NCBI RefSeq assembly: GCF_009741275.1 | Contig: NZ_WOWS01000005.1 | Location: 1 to 64,000 of the forward strand | Origin: Winogradskyella endarachnes | GTDB lineage: Bacteria; Bacteroidota; Bacteroidia; Flavobacteriales; Flavobacteriaceae | Direction of reading: 5' to 3' | DNA: 64,000 bases | In this document: one piece after another, positions 25,593 to 36,300 of the stretch | Numbering within the stretch: the first letter of the stretch is position 1 | Layout: each line of letters starts with the position of its first letter | Translations under genes and position numbers: made by a program | The notes under the pieces: model-generated | The model's database searches: none | What the model saw: only the letters and a program-made list of their open reading frames with translations | Told to the model about the DNA's origin: nothing

Positions 25593-27703
25593 ATATCGTT
25601 ATACCAATTAAACAAATCGGTTCTTACCCCAAAACTAAACCAAACTGAACCATTACGAACCGTAGTTTCGTTAACCGTATCTGGGTTATAATCTCTGTAA
25701 ATAATATTTGTAAATATTTTAAGGTTTGTGGTTGGATTTAACAGATAACCGGCTTGCAATTCTGCCATAAAACTATTGGTCTTATTTCCTTGTGCTATTT
25801 CAATGCCAGTATCGGCATTTCTATCATTATAATCTCTATAAATATCGCCACCATAAGAAAAATTATCTTCATCTGTATTATAATCTAAACCACGTTGACC
25901 AATTATCATCTTTGCATCACCAAACCATCTCTGGTAGTTATAACGACCAATTAATACAAACTCTCTAAAATTGGCTCCCCAAAGGTGTGCCATTGGCTGG
26001 TTAAAATGTCCGTAATTTAAAATTTGAGTGTTATGTGAATACGTATAAGGTCTCACCTGATTATATTCTGCTTGAAGTAATAAATTATTCACTTTAAATG
26101 CATTAAAATATTTTAGACCTAATTGATACCCAAATTTGTTTTTCCAACTTTTTTCTTGAGCTTTAATATCACTTAATGAAAATTCATCTAAAACAAATTG
26201 ACCGTAAAGATTCACTTTATTATTCCATTTATATTTAGAGGTTAAACCCAATATGGCATTGCCAGCACCTTGACCGGTTTGAAACTCAATAGCTCTAAAA
26301 AAAATAATTGGATTTAAATAATTAACATCAAACCCTCTCCCATTGGTATCTGCCCACATAACAGATTCAAACAAACCAATGTTTAAACGTTTATTAACGT
26401 TCCAACTTAAATAATGATTTGCCATATATTTAGTTAAAAAAGCATCATCAACCACTACTTCTGGCCTAACGTCTTTTAGCCACATCCAAGTACTTGTATA
26501 TTTAATTTTCCAAAACGTAGCATTAAGTTTTAAAAATGGATAAGGGCTCGCCACGTCACTTTGCAATAAAGAACGGTAACCATCGCCTATAAAGTTTTTA
26601 CCATGACCAAACTGAATATTTAAAAAATCAGCCGGTGTGTAAGACATATACGCTTCGGCAACAGGGTAATCATAAGCATCATCCTTAAAACGTTTTGCTA
26701 TACCACGACCAGGAATAATTGCAGGATCTGGCCCAAAGGCTTTTAAACTTTCTGCATATTGATTAAAATATTGTGCAAAACGTCCTTGACTTTCGTAAAC
26801 AGAAGCTGTTAAATTAAATCGTTTACCTAAACCTGCTTGTATATTAATACCTCTTGTATTATTCCATGTTGAATTAAACTCAGCATCAGTATCTGTGTCT
26901 TTCCCTATTTGAAGGTCTAAAATTGGATCCACCGTAAACCAATAATCTTTACCTTGCACTTCTACCAAATGCTCGTTATATAATTTTTTACCAAACCAAG
27001 AATTGGTATTTTTTGCTAAACTTTCTTTTTCTGCTTTAATATTATAATAGCGAGCAACATCACTATACACAAAAGGTTTAGCACCTGTATGGCTATTAGT
27101 ACCAATAGCATTCATTTCTTGATCGAAACGCGCGTAATACGAATGTGTAAAAGGAATATTTAATTGGCTAGAATATTCTAGTTTTTCATAAGGCTTTAAC
27201 TCTTTTTCAATTTGATCAAACTCATTAGACAAGGTTGCATTTAAAGTTTCATTTTCAGTTAACGCAACGTTGTTTACAGATTTAACTTCCATTTTTTTAG
27301 GCGCTACTAATGGAATCGTTAAAGTGATACTATATTGAGTAAAGGTAGGATTACCGTTATAGGTTGCAGGTGTAATTTTAGGCAGTAAATTAAATACACG
27401 TTCGCTTTCAGTTTTTAATTCGTCATAAATAGCATCAACGTAGATAACTTTAAAATTACCTTCCTTATTAACTTCAAACAATAATTGTACATCACCTTTA
27501 TAAGAATCGTCTTCTACTATTTGAGGTACTTTAAAATTCTCATATATAAATGTATTTAACGTAAAATTGAAACAAGATTTTAATTGATCTACAGCTACAG
27601 AATCACAGGCTTTAAACACTGGAGGTTTTTCATAAGATGAAAATGATTGTGTATAACCTAAAGTGGTTGTTAATAGAATAACCAGCAACAAAATGCGCTT
27701 CAT
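25589..27703 (-). CDS. RemB-like outer-membrane protein: N-terminal TonB-C-like domain and Wzi-like barrel
   Basis: The 704-residue product has a signal peptide (MKRILLLVILLTTTLGYTQ). Residues about 25-135 resemble a TonB C-terminal domain (VQLLFEVNKEGNFKVIYVDAI, then VFNLLPKITPATYNGNPTF). After a linker, residues about 185-704 form many amphipathic strands typical of a Wzi/capsule-assembly-type barrel (NIQFGHGKNFIGDGYRSLL, AYMSYTPADFLN) ending in VWFSFGVRTDLFNWYNDI. Such proteins are annotated as gliding-motility protein RemB in flavobacteria; I regard this as probable but not proven. It lies upstream (in genome order) of two TonB genes on the same strand, separated from them by a terminator. 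Confidence 0.75.
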   Translation of the reverse strand: MKRILLLVILLTTTLGYTQSFSSYEKPPVFKACDSVAVDQLKSCFNFTLNTFIYENFKVPQIVEDDSYKGDVQLLFEVNKEGNFKVIYVDAIYDELKTESERVFNLLPKITPATYNGNPTFTQYSITLTIPLVAPKKMEVKSVNNVALTENETLNATLSNEFDQIEKELKPYEKLEYSSQLNIPFTHSYYARFDQEMNAIGTNSHTGAKPFVYSDVARYYNIKAEKESLAKNTNSWFGKKLYNEHLVEVQGKDYWFTVDPILDLQIGKDTDTDAEFNSTWNNTRGINIQAGLGKRFNLTASVYESQGRFAQYFNQYAESLKAFGPDPAIIPGRGIAKRFKDDAYDYPVAEAYMSYTPADFLNIQFGHGKNFIGDGYRSLLQSDVASPYPFLKLNATFWKIKYTSTWMWLKDVRPEVVVDDAFLTKYMANHYLSWNVNKRLNIGLFESVMWADTNGRGFDVNYLNPIIFFRAIEFQTGQGAGNAILGLTSKYKWNNKVNLYGQFVLDEFSLSDIKAQEKSWKNKFGYQLGLKYFNAFKVNNLLLQAEYNQVRPYTYSHNTQILNYGHFNQPMAHLWGANFREFVLIGRYNYQRWFGDAKMIIGQRGLDYNTDEDNFSYGGDIYRDYNDRNADTGIEIAQGNKTNSFMAELQAGYLLNPTTNLKIFTNIIYRDYNPDTVNETTVRNGSVWFSFGVRTDLFNWYNDI

Positions 27704-27770
27704 AAAAAAGAAAATTTTAAAGTGCGAAAGATACTCAATTTTTTTAGTATACTTAACTCGGAAACGGTCA

Positions 27771-27801
27771 TAAAAAAACCGCTATTATAAGAATAACGGT
27801 T
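27771..27801 (-). terminator. Likely intrinsic terminator after the first tonB-like gene
   Basis: AACCGCTATT and AATAACGGTT form a ten-base stem with one mismatch; on the minus strand it continues into TTTTTTTA. It lies 27 bases after the stop codon at 27828. Confidence 0.7.
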
Positions 27802-27827
27802 ATAAACTATTAAGAATTTAAAGTAAT

Positions 27828-28622
27828 TTAGTTTCTAATTTCAAACACAATTGGGAGTGTATAAATTACACCTACAGGAATATTGCGCTGTAAACCTGGT
27901 GCCATTTTAGGAATTTTATTAATTACTCTATTTGCCTCTTTTTCTAGAGCTGAATGTGGTCCTTTAATTTTAATATCTGTAATGGTTCCATTTTTATCAA
28001 TTGTAAATTGCGTATGGATTCTTTGTCTTCCCGAAAGACCATATTTATAACCTATATCAGTATTAAATTTATTATTTATTAGTTTAGTAATTCTTTCAGA
28101 CATACATTTTTTTCGTTTATTATTGGTTTTATACTTCTCGCAACCAGGATATACAGGTACTTTCTCAATTGCTACAAAAGGTATATCATCCAATTCTGTT
28201 GGCTCATCTATAACATTTATTTCTCCAACTTTCACAGGATCTGAAGAAACAACTGGGTCTGTTTCTGTTTTAATAATGGTTTTTATCACAGGTTGATCAT
28301 CTTCTACAACTTTAACGACATCTGTAATTTTAACACTTGGCGTAGACTCAGAAGCTTTTGGTTTAATAACCTCCTCTACAAAAGGCGGCACATAATCTAT
28401 GATGACGGGATCTACCTTAGCGGTATCATCTTCAATTAAAACAAATTTTTTCTCTTGAAATTGCATTTCAAAAAGAGCATAAGTACCCAATAAACAAAGT
28501 ATCAACCCTATTTGAAAATAAAGGGTTGAGTTTTTTTGTAAATTTGCATCGTGCTTTTGTGATTTCTTTACTTCAGTAGTGCTCTGACCAGCAAAACCGA
28601 AGTCTTTTTTAGAATTTTTCAT
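27828..28622 (-). CDS. TonB-family energy transducer (first)
   Basis: The 264-residue protein has a cytoplasmic Lys-rich N-terminus, one membrane helix (about 33-50), a periplasmic linker rich in Pro, Val and Asp and a TonB C-terminal domain (about 160-264) containing PVYPGCEKYKTNNKRKKCMS, FTIDKNGTITDIKIKGPH and KIPKMAPGLQRNIPVGVIYT. It carries proton-motive energy from ExbBD to outer-membrane receptors. No exbB or exbD is adjacent. The C-terminal domain is closely related to that of the next gene, and two Cys in the PGCE...KKCM segment are shared. Confidence 0.9.
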   Translation of the reverse strand: MKNSKKDFGFAGQSTTEVKKSQKHDANLQKNSTLYFQIGLILCLLGTYALFEMQFQEKKFVLIEDDTAKVDPVIIDYVPPFVEEVIKPKASESTPSVKITDVVKVVEDDQPVIKTIIKTETDPVVSSDPVKVGEINVIDEPTELDDIPFVAIEKVPVYPGCEKYKTNNKRKKCMSERITKLINNKFNTDIGYKYGLSGRQRIHTQFTIDKNGTITDIKIKGPHSALEKEANRVINKIPKMAPGLQRNIPVGVIYTLPIVFEIRN

Positions 28623-28679
28623 AATACTATTATTTAAATGTTAATATTATGTCAAAGTCACAATAAGCATACCAAAACG

Positions 28680-28713
28680 AAAATCCCGTCCAATTAATTT
28701 TGAACGGGATTTT
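28680..28713 (-). terminator. Intrinsic terminator after the second tonB-like gene
   Basis: AAAATCCCGT (28680-28689) pairs perfectly with ACGGGATTTT (28704-28713) around a 14-base loop. The stem is symmetrical in A and T tracts; it lies 26 bases past the stop codon at 28739, so use on the minus strand is expected. Confidence 0.8.
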
Positions 28714-28738
28714 TATATGGTATATAAAAAGTCTATGC

Positions 28739-29467
28739 TTAGTCTTGTACTTGAAATACAATTGGAATAGAGAATGGCATTACTACCGCTTTACCTCTTT
28801 GCTTTCCTGGTTTCATTTTAGGTAACTGACTAATAACTCGTTTAGCCTCTTTTTCTAATCCAGGGTGAGGACCACGAGCAACGATACTTGAAATGTTTCC
28901 TGATTTGTCTACTTTAAACTGTACAAAGATTCTCTTTTTTCCTGGAGGTAATCCTAAGTCACTAGCTAAATCTGTATTAAACTTTTTTCCGATGAATTTG
29001 TTCACCTTTTCATTCATACAAGCTTTTTTTGCAGCGTTACCTTTCTTTTTTTCACAACCCGGAAAAACAGCCACATTTTCAATTACGTTAAATGGTACTT
29101 CTACCTCTTCTTCAACCTCAACTACTTCTACTTCTTCAATTTCAACAATTTCTGTTTCCATTTCAGTTTCTGTAGATTCAATCACAGTTTCTTCAACCTC
29201 TACTTCATCTTCAACAACTTCTATAACTTCTGGAGCTGCAGGTGGTGGCGGTGGTGGCGGTGGTGGTGTTGCAATTTGCTCTGTGACTGGTGCTTCTTCT
29301 ATTAATTCATCATCTAAATTAAGCGAATCAACCACGATATCACTCTTATCATATGTTTTATAATTTATCGCCATATAAGTAATGCCTAACATTAAAAGTA
29401 GACCAACAGCAAAATACAATGAACTGTTACGACTGACGTCCGATTTCGGATTTTTTTTAAGTTCCAT
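28739..29467 (-). CDS. TonB-family energy transducer (second), with Pro9 tract
   Basis: The 242-residue protein has a membrane helix (about 16-35) and a periplasmic linker holding nine consecutive Pro residues (about 69-77) followed by a Val/Glu-rich stretch (about 82-128, repeats of the VEVEE kind). The C-terminal domain (about 135-242) has VAVFPGCEKKKGNAAKKACM, FKVDKSGNISSIVARGPHPG and PKMKPGKQRGKAVVMPFSIP. The rigid Pro tract and charged stretch are how TonB proteins span the periplasm. Followed by a terminator, it is a separate unit from the first tonB-like gene, so the pair may be regulated independently. Confidence 0.92.
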   Translation of the reverse strand: MELKKNPKSDVSRNSSLYFAVGLLLMLGITYMAINYKTYDKSDIVVDSLNLDDELIEEAPVTEQIATPPPPPPPPPAAPEVIEVVEDEVEVEETVIESTETEMETEIVEIEEVEVVEVEEEVEVPFNVIENVAVFPGCEKKKGNAAKKACMNEKVNKFIGKKFNTDLASDLGLPPGKKRIFVQFKVDKSGNISSIVARGPHPGLEKEAKRVISQLPKMKPGKQRGKAVVMPFSIPIVFQVQD

Positions 29468-29533
29468 AGAGTTTTAGTTTATTATAACAGTGCTAATTTA
29501 AATAAATAATAGTAAAAAAAGCAATGCTTTATG

Positions 29534-29896
29534 TTATTTTAATTTATACACATTTATTTGTACAGCAATTAACGTACCAAACATTGCCCCTAAACCATTT
29601 GCTATTAAATCGTAAGTATCATATGTTCTATTAGGATTAACAAGATATTGAAGTAACTCTAAAATAAATCCTAGAAATGCTGACAAAAAAAATACAACAA
29701 ATGGTATATATCTAGTTTTAAACGGCTTATATGTACTAGTCCATAAAAATGCTAAACCTGTATATGCGACTATGTGATAAATTTTATCATCAAATGAAGA
29801 CCCTAAACTAGGCACAGCTTTAAGGGTTATTAAACTCGCAATAATTAATGTCAACGTGTATAGTATTGACGCAGGTAATAGTATTTTTTTAACCAC
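29534..29896 (-). CDS. VanZ-like membrane protein
   Basis: The 120-residue product has four hydrophobic segments (about 7-25, 36-55, 66-86, 95-112) and the VanZ-type pattern [19 protein letters not shown], then [20 protein letters not shown]. VanZ-like proteins are widespread small membrane proteins; the prototype gives low teicoplanin resistance, but in Bacteroidota the role is unknown. The start overlaps the end of gcvH by eight bases, so it is translated together with gcvH. Confidence 0.88.
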   Translation of the reverse strand: MVKKILLPASILYTLTLIIASLITLKAVPSLGSSFDDKIYHIVAYTGLAFLWTSTYKPFKTRYIPFVVFFLSAFLGFILELLQYLVNPNRTYDTYDLIANGLGAMFGTLIAVQINVYKLK

Positions 29897-30269
29897 TAAT
29901 TAGTGCTTTATAATCTTCTGAAGATAATAAACCATCTATTTGAGAAGCATCAGAGAATTTTAACTTAATCATCCAACCATCACCATAAGGGTCTGTATTT
30001 ACTTTTTCTGGTTCATCTTCTAACCCTTCGTTAAATTCTGTTATTTCACCAGATAATGGTAAAAATAAATCTGAAACTGTTTTTACTGCTTCAACAGTAC
30101 CAAATACTTCTTCAATATCTAAAGTTTCATCTAAGGTATCTACTTCTACATATACTATATCGCCTAATTCACTTTGTGCAAAATCTGTAATACCTATGGT
30201 AGCAACATCGCCTTCAATTTTAACCCACTCATGGTCTTTGGTGTACTTTAATTCTGATGGTATATTCAT
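29889..30269 (-). CDS. gcvH: Glycine cleavage system H protein
   Basis: The 126-residue protein is typical of H proteins. The lipoyl-lysine is Lys63 in [20 protein letters not shown]; the N-terminal [20 protein letters not shown] and the later [17 protein letters not shown] are also intact. It shuttles the aminomethyl and reduced lipoyl groups between the P, T and L proteins of glycine cleavage. Those partners (gcvP, gcvT, lpd) are not here. A -7 element lies just upstream, between the sprA stop and the gcvH start, so gcvH-vanZ can be transcribed separately from sprA. Confidence 0.97.
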   Translation of the reverse strand: MNIPSELKYTKDHEWVKIEGDVATIGITDFAQSELGDIVYVEVDTLDETLDIEEVFGTVEAVKTVSDLFLPLSGEITEFNEGLEDEPEKVNTDPYGDGWMIKLKFSDASQIDGLLSSEDYKALISG

Positions 30270-30296
30270 TTTTATTCTATTATATTAGTAATACAA

Positions 30297-30327
30297 CAAA
30301 TGTAATTTTTTAAAACTTTCAATTCAA
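30297..30327 (-). promoter_or_regulatory. Bacteroidota-type promoter of gcvH
   Basis: On the minus strand TTG (30325-30327) precedes TACATTTG (30297-30304, TAnnTTTG) by 20 bases. It sits in the 60 bases between the sprA stop codon and the gcvH start codon. Confidence 0.6.
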
Positions 30328-30329
30328 GT

Positions 30330-33300
30330 TTAATTACCAAAATTATAGCGTAATGTAATTCCGGTTCTTAAAGATGTTTGAGGGTAAGATGTTGATATAG
30401 CAAAATCTGAGAATGTGTAATCAAAATAGAAAATACCAGTAAGGTTTTTACTAAAGGCATAATCTGCTGTATATTTTAATCCCCAAATTGTTTGACCTGC
30501 TGTTATTTGATTATTCTCTATATCTAAATATCTAATAATTGTTTTATTGTCTCTAACTGAAATATCTGCCTGCATATTTAAATCGCTTACAATTATCTGC
30601 TTTGGTCCTGCAAGTTGTGATCGTATTCTTAAGTCTTTAAATCTATAACCTAATCCTAGTGTATATTCTTTACCTTGAATTTCTGTCATTAAATTATTAT
30701 CAAAACTTAAAGATAAAGTTCTATCGGTTTTAATTTCTGCTAATACTTTTATAGAATTTTTCATTTCAAAATCTAAACGCATTAACGGACTAAATTGCTC
30801 TTCTAAGTTTATGTTACTATATAGTGTTTCGCTTTTATAATTACCAGAAGCATCTAAAGCATCATCTGGCTGATCAACGTAAGCTTCATTGCCATCTCCC
30901 GCTGTATAATCTAAATTAGTAATAAATTGATTTACTGTATAACTAGACCTGTAACCATGCTGAATAGAGAAACGTCTAAAGGTTTTTTTAAACCAAGGAA
31001 TATTCATTAAACCAGTATATTTTAACGTCCAGTTAGGAATTGGTATATCTCTAAATGCACCTGTACTTACCTTATCTGGATCGGTGCCTTGGTAGGCGGA
31101 TAAAAATGCAGGCAATAATACACGTTGGCTTGTTTTACCAAAACCTTCTGGGTAACCTTCTGCATCTACGTTATATGGCGTATCTCCATAAAATTCTCTC
31201 GCCAAACGATTTGCTATAACTAGCCTGTTAGCTCTAAAATCATCAAAGGTTTTTGATTGATTTTCGTCACTAGCATTAAATGCTGTTTTTAATAAAACTG
31301 TTGAAATATTAAAGTTTCCGTATGAATTGGTAATTAACTCTTCGTACGTATCACTTAAGCCGTCTAAATCTTCATCAATGGCTTGGAAACTTTCAGATAA
31401 ATTTTCAGCAAATGTTCTGTTACCTGTAAGATCAATTTTTAAATTCCTCATCGGTTCTAAATTCGCAGAAAACACTAATGATGTATTTTTTACTTCTGTA
31501 TATTGCTCATTTAGACTAGGAAAAATAGATAACCAACCATTTCTAGCTGCCAAATCTCTAATATCTTGCTGACTACCAAACGTATAACCAATAGTTGGTT
31601 TTAAAGTCCCAACAAAACCTGGCGATTCTAAATATCCAGGTAAATATGTTCCGTTATTTTCGGTATAGCCAAGTTGAATACGTTTTACCATAGTCACAAT
31701 ATCTACAAAAGTATTATATGCTTTTTTACCTGCGCTAAGTTTGTTAGCATCTTTATCTTCGCCTTCTTTTTTTGTAGCAACAGTTCTGCTTCTAGAACTA
31801 ACTTCTCTTGTACGTCCTCTACTATTTCGTTTTTTACCTTTTCTTACCAAACCAATGGTTTTATATAAGGTTTCCATATTAAATGTAGAGTTAATATTAT
31901 GGGTGTTAGAGTTCTGAATGGAGTGCCCAAGATTATATGTTACACCATCAACTTCTAAATCTTCATATAAATCTGAACCTTTTTGCCATTGAAAAGAACC
32001 ATTATAAGAATATGTTGTTCTTAAAAAACTTAAAGCAGGAATTTTATATAATGGTAGTTCATAATTAACCTGCAATGATTGAGTTTGGTAATTTGGGTCT
32101 CCAAAATCAAAAAAACCATCCCATACATCTAACTCCGGATCTTGGCTACCAGAAAGATTATTATCTATAAAATAATTACGTACAATATTTGTATTAGATG
32201 CCGAAAAGTTAATACTTAATGCATCTGTAAGATTATAATTTAGTGCATATTGAAAATCGAAAGTGTAATTTCTGCTAAATAATTCCTCTAAACCAATATC
32301 ATCACTAGATAATTCTACTTCCCTAAATTTTCGTTTACTAAATTGTCTATTAATGTCTGTGTTAATACTAAAACTAGATGGTAATAGATTTAAATTAAAA
32401 TCTTTTAAAATCTTCCAATTCTTACCGGTGAATAAAGAATCATTCTTTTTAAAAGGTTCAATTTTTAAAGGCTCAAAAGTATAGTTATAATTTGCACCTG
32501 CCCTTACCGTTTGATCTAAAGACCTTTCTATTTCAAAATCGCGTTGTTCTACTTTATTATAAGAATAATTAAGCGTAAGATTTTCTATATCGTAAAAATG
32601 CTTTTTAGCTTCACCTGTCTTTAGTTTTCTTACACCAATAAAATTTATACTTTTCCGTTTTGTATATTCTTCGGATTGGCTTGCAATTAAATCTTCTTCT
32701 TCTTCGGTTTCTGCTGCATCAATACGAGATTCTAAGGTAAGATCATCGTAATATGCATCGTATTTTGGTGTTACTAACTCTTCACTTTGGGAATAATTAA
32801 AAGGTAACTGAACACCCCATTTTTTTGGTAGTAATTGACCTAATTGAATGTTTGTTGTTACATCATAAGACTGAACGTCTTCTAAACTACGTTCGCTTGG
32901 ACCTTCTTCAATACCGCCAAAACCAATAGTACTTTTAGAACCTGTGGCGCTAATATCTGCAAAATCTGCAATATTAGTGTCCATGCTTAAAACCGCAGCC
33001 CAACCACCTTCATTTTCTAATCCAGACATCCTAAGTTCATTAAACCAAACCTCTCCACAAGCCGTGTCGTTATTTATTGAGGTACCAGAGTTTTTAACAC
33101 CTACCATTAAAACTCTTATATCTCCATAACTAGGATTTCCTTTTATTGAAATACGTTGTTGTTTAATACCGCCAGATATAACATCTAAAAAGTCAACATT
33201 ACCATTTGCTAAGGGTTCTTCATTTAATTCACCATCAACAATATTATAATATGTAGGTTCTTCATCTCCCAAAGTACCTGCAGCAATACCGAGGGATTTA

Positions 33301-36300
33301 ATGGTTTGTAAATACTCTAAAGGCAATGTAATTTCATTTTCCTCAGGCCACATTTGTTCTTCGGCAGAACCTGTTGCGTCGTCTGTTGTTAAAAGCGGAA
33401 TTTCTATTTGGTAATAATTGTCTGTAAAATCATTACCCATTCTTATGAAACCAACTAATTCGCCAGAATCTAAACTAGAGCCTTCTTGAGCCTCAGCATG
33501 TAAAAACATACGCAAATTGTTGTATTGGCGCATATCTAAATTAATATTTTTATAAACCCCTTTTAAGTCCGTTGGCTCTAAATCACAAACATTAACTACT
33601 AATGATTGTTCATTTTCTCTAACAATGGTATTATTATTATTTAACTCTTCTCGCTCAATACCTGGAGGCGATTCATAATCTCCATCATTTTCTTCAATAC
33701 CAACCGTACTTACATTAAACTCTGCATTTGGACTATCATTGGTAGTGTCGTTATCTAAGTCAGCGGTATAACGAATCCAATCACTTCTTACTAAGTCTAA
33801 GCTTGCAAAACGAAGTACTGTGTTTTCATTAAATTCTTTAAGATATAACCTTGCAAAACGCATTGATCTAATATCTGAAATACCACCTATTGCATCTGTA
33901 GGTTCATCTATTGGAATTCTAAATTGGTACCAAGTAATATCATCTCTTACTTCTCCATTAGGAAGGGTTACCTCAACATTTTCTTTTCTGTCGTAAATTA
34001 ATGGATTGGTGGGATCGTTAAGTTGAGCTGGTGTAATTTCAATTTCATACTCATAGTAACTATCAATAGTATTCATTGTATTATCTCTATTGATATCTTC
34101 TACATCTGGCTGTGTTGTAGAACCTCTATTTGTATCTGTAAATACATCTGGCGAATTGCCTTCTGTACCATTATACTTTTTATAACGTTCTAAAATATTT
34201 CCGTCTGTATTTAAATAATACTCATAATTATCGTTTGCAGGATCTTCTCCAAACTGAACTCCAAATTCTGCAATTTCTTCTGCATCATCATAACCATCAT
34301 ATCCAACATCTTGGTTGTCTCTTTGATCACCTGTTGTATCAAACGTATATATTAATGATTGATTTTCTGGCACTACACCACCAAATACAGTTGGTGTTAA
34401 TAATGAAATATCACCATCTTCTGGTAGGCCATTTTCATATTGTTTTTTACCATCGCGCAATACATCTTCAGAAATATTACCAAGGTTAATTAATAATTTT
34501 CCACCTTGGTTGGTTGGACTATCTAAAAATGGATCTTGAATCCAAAATTCTATATACTCTACGTTGGCTTGCTCAAAATCAGTAGATGTTAATTGCCTAG
34601 TAATCCCAGCCCAACGCTGGTCTGGTGAAACAGTCCCTTGTAATTCTTCTGGATCAAAATTATAAGGACCACGTTCTCCAGGATAGTATGCTAAATCTAA
34701 CGTATTAATTACAGTAGTTTGTCCTTGTACAATATCCGTTTCTGGGAAAATTTCTTCAATAAAAATACGTCTTGTATTTAAATCAGAAATATCATCATCA
34801 TCAATTTCACTTGGTGCTAGGCTACCATAAAAAATAGGATCAATAGTATACCAGTTTAATAAACCTCTACCATAACCGTTATCTATACCCTTATTATCAC
34901 TACCATTTATTGTTGAAGGTAAATCTACAGGTCTACTAGATAAATACCAAGACAAAGGACTTAATAAATCTATAGAACCTTGGGTTCCTTCAAAATCATC
35001 TATATAAGCTGTAGCTTCATCATTAAAATCTGTTCCGTTTGGAGCACCTGGTAACAAATATGCAAATTCTCCTCTAACAGATAAGTTAGAAGGTACATCT
35101 GTATCTATATTTGGAAGTTTGTTTGCAAGTCTTGTTAAGAATGGTACTTCTGTAGAATAATTACCGTTAAATCCAAAAATGGTGTTATTTATTGACTCTG
35201 ATCCGTAATTAGCCTTTTGCGTAACTGGGCGTTCACTTAAATTTAATAACGTAGCACCTAAAACAAAATTCTCATTGAATTGATGCTCTACATTTATACC
35301 TGCAAATCGCTTAGTTTGCTGACCAAAAACAGAATTATTTTCTACAGAAACCTCAATTGGTGTATCTGATGCTTTTAAAGCTTCATCTAAAATTTCTACT
35401 TGGCCTAATTGGTAGTTTACTGTATAATCTATACCCTCTACTAAAACACGACCACCTGCACTAACCGTAACGGAACCTCTTGGCACATTAAACGCACCTA
35501 AGGAAATGGCACCATCACTTCCACTACTGGTATACGTACCTTTTATTTCAAACTTATTTTTATCGGATTCGTCTAAGGCATCGGTTTTTGTAGATTTATA
35601 TAATCTATCGTAAACGTATTTTTTTTGGTTTTCATTATAGCCTACTTCGGTGTCAGTGATATCCTCATAATCTGCCTCATTATCATTATCATTACCATCA
35701 TCATCTAAAACATCAAATAGATAACGACCAAACGGTTCTACTTTGGTAAAAATAATTTTTCCATTCTGGGCTAAAATGGTTGTCCCTTCTTCAAAATCAA
35801 AAAAGCCATCACCTCCTTCTTGGGGATCGCCATTTGAGTTTAATTTATCTAAATGAAACAAGCGTATTAATGGTGTTTCATTAATTACCGTATCATCGCC
35901 AGGAACATTTGGCGTATTACTATCAAAAAGTGGGAATTCTGTACCTTCAACCGGTGTAATATAATTAAGGGAAGAAGACTCTGTGTAGAAAATATTTAGT
36001 TTAAAATCATCCTCACTAATACTATAAGCACCAGTATCGTAAATATTTTTCATCATTAAATCCCAAATCGGTTCTTCAACAGATGTTACAGCGCTTTTTA
36101 ACATTTTAAGAATTAAACTCTGGCTATTAACCACCTCTGTTCCTGTAGAGGAATCTACTGATGTTGCATCTACACCGTCATTAGCAAATTCACCAACTTG
36201 ATAAACTACGCCTCCAACTGTATATTGAAAAGCAACACCTAAAACTTCGTCATTTAATAAGCGTTGACTTAAGGAAATGTAACCTAAATCTGAATTTAAA

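Noticed and set aside
28893..29363. 156-codon plus-strand open frame with a Gly run and Ser/Thr-rich stretch
   Set aside because: It is the antisense shadow of the second tonB gene; its odd composition mirrors the Pro9 and Val/Glu tracts of TonB.
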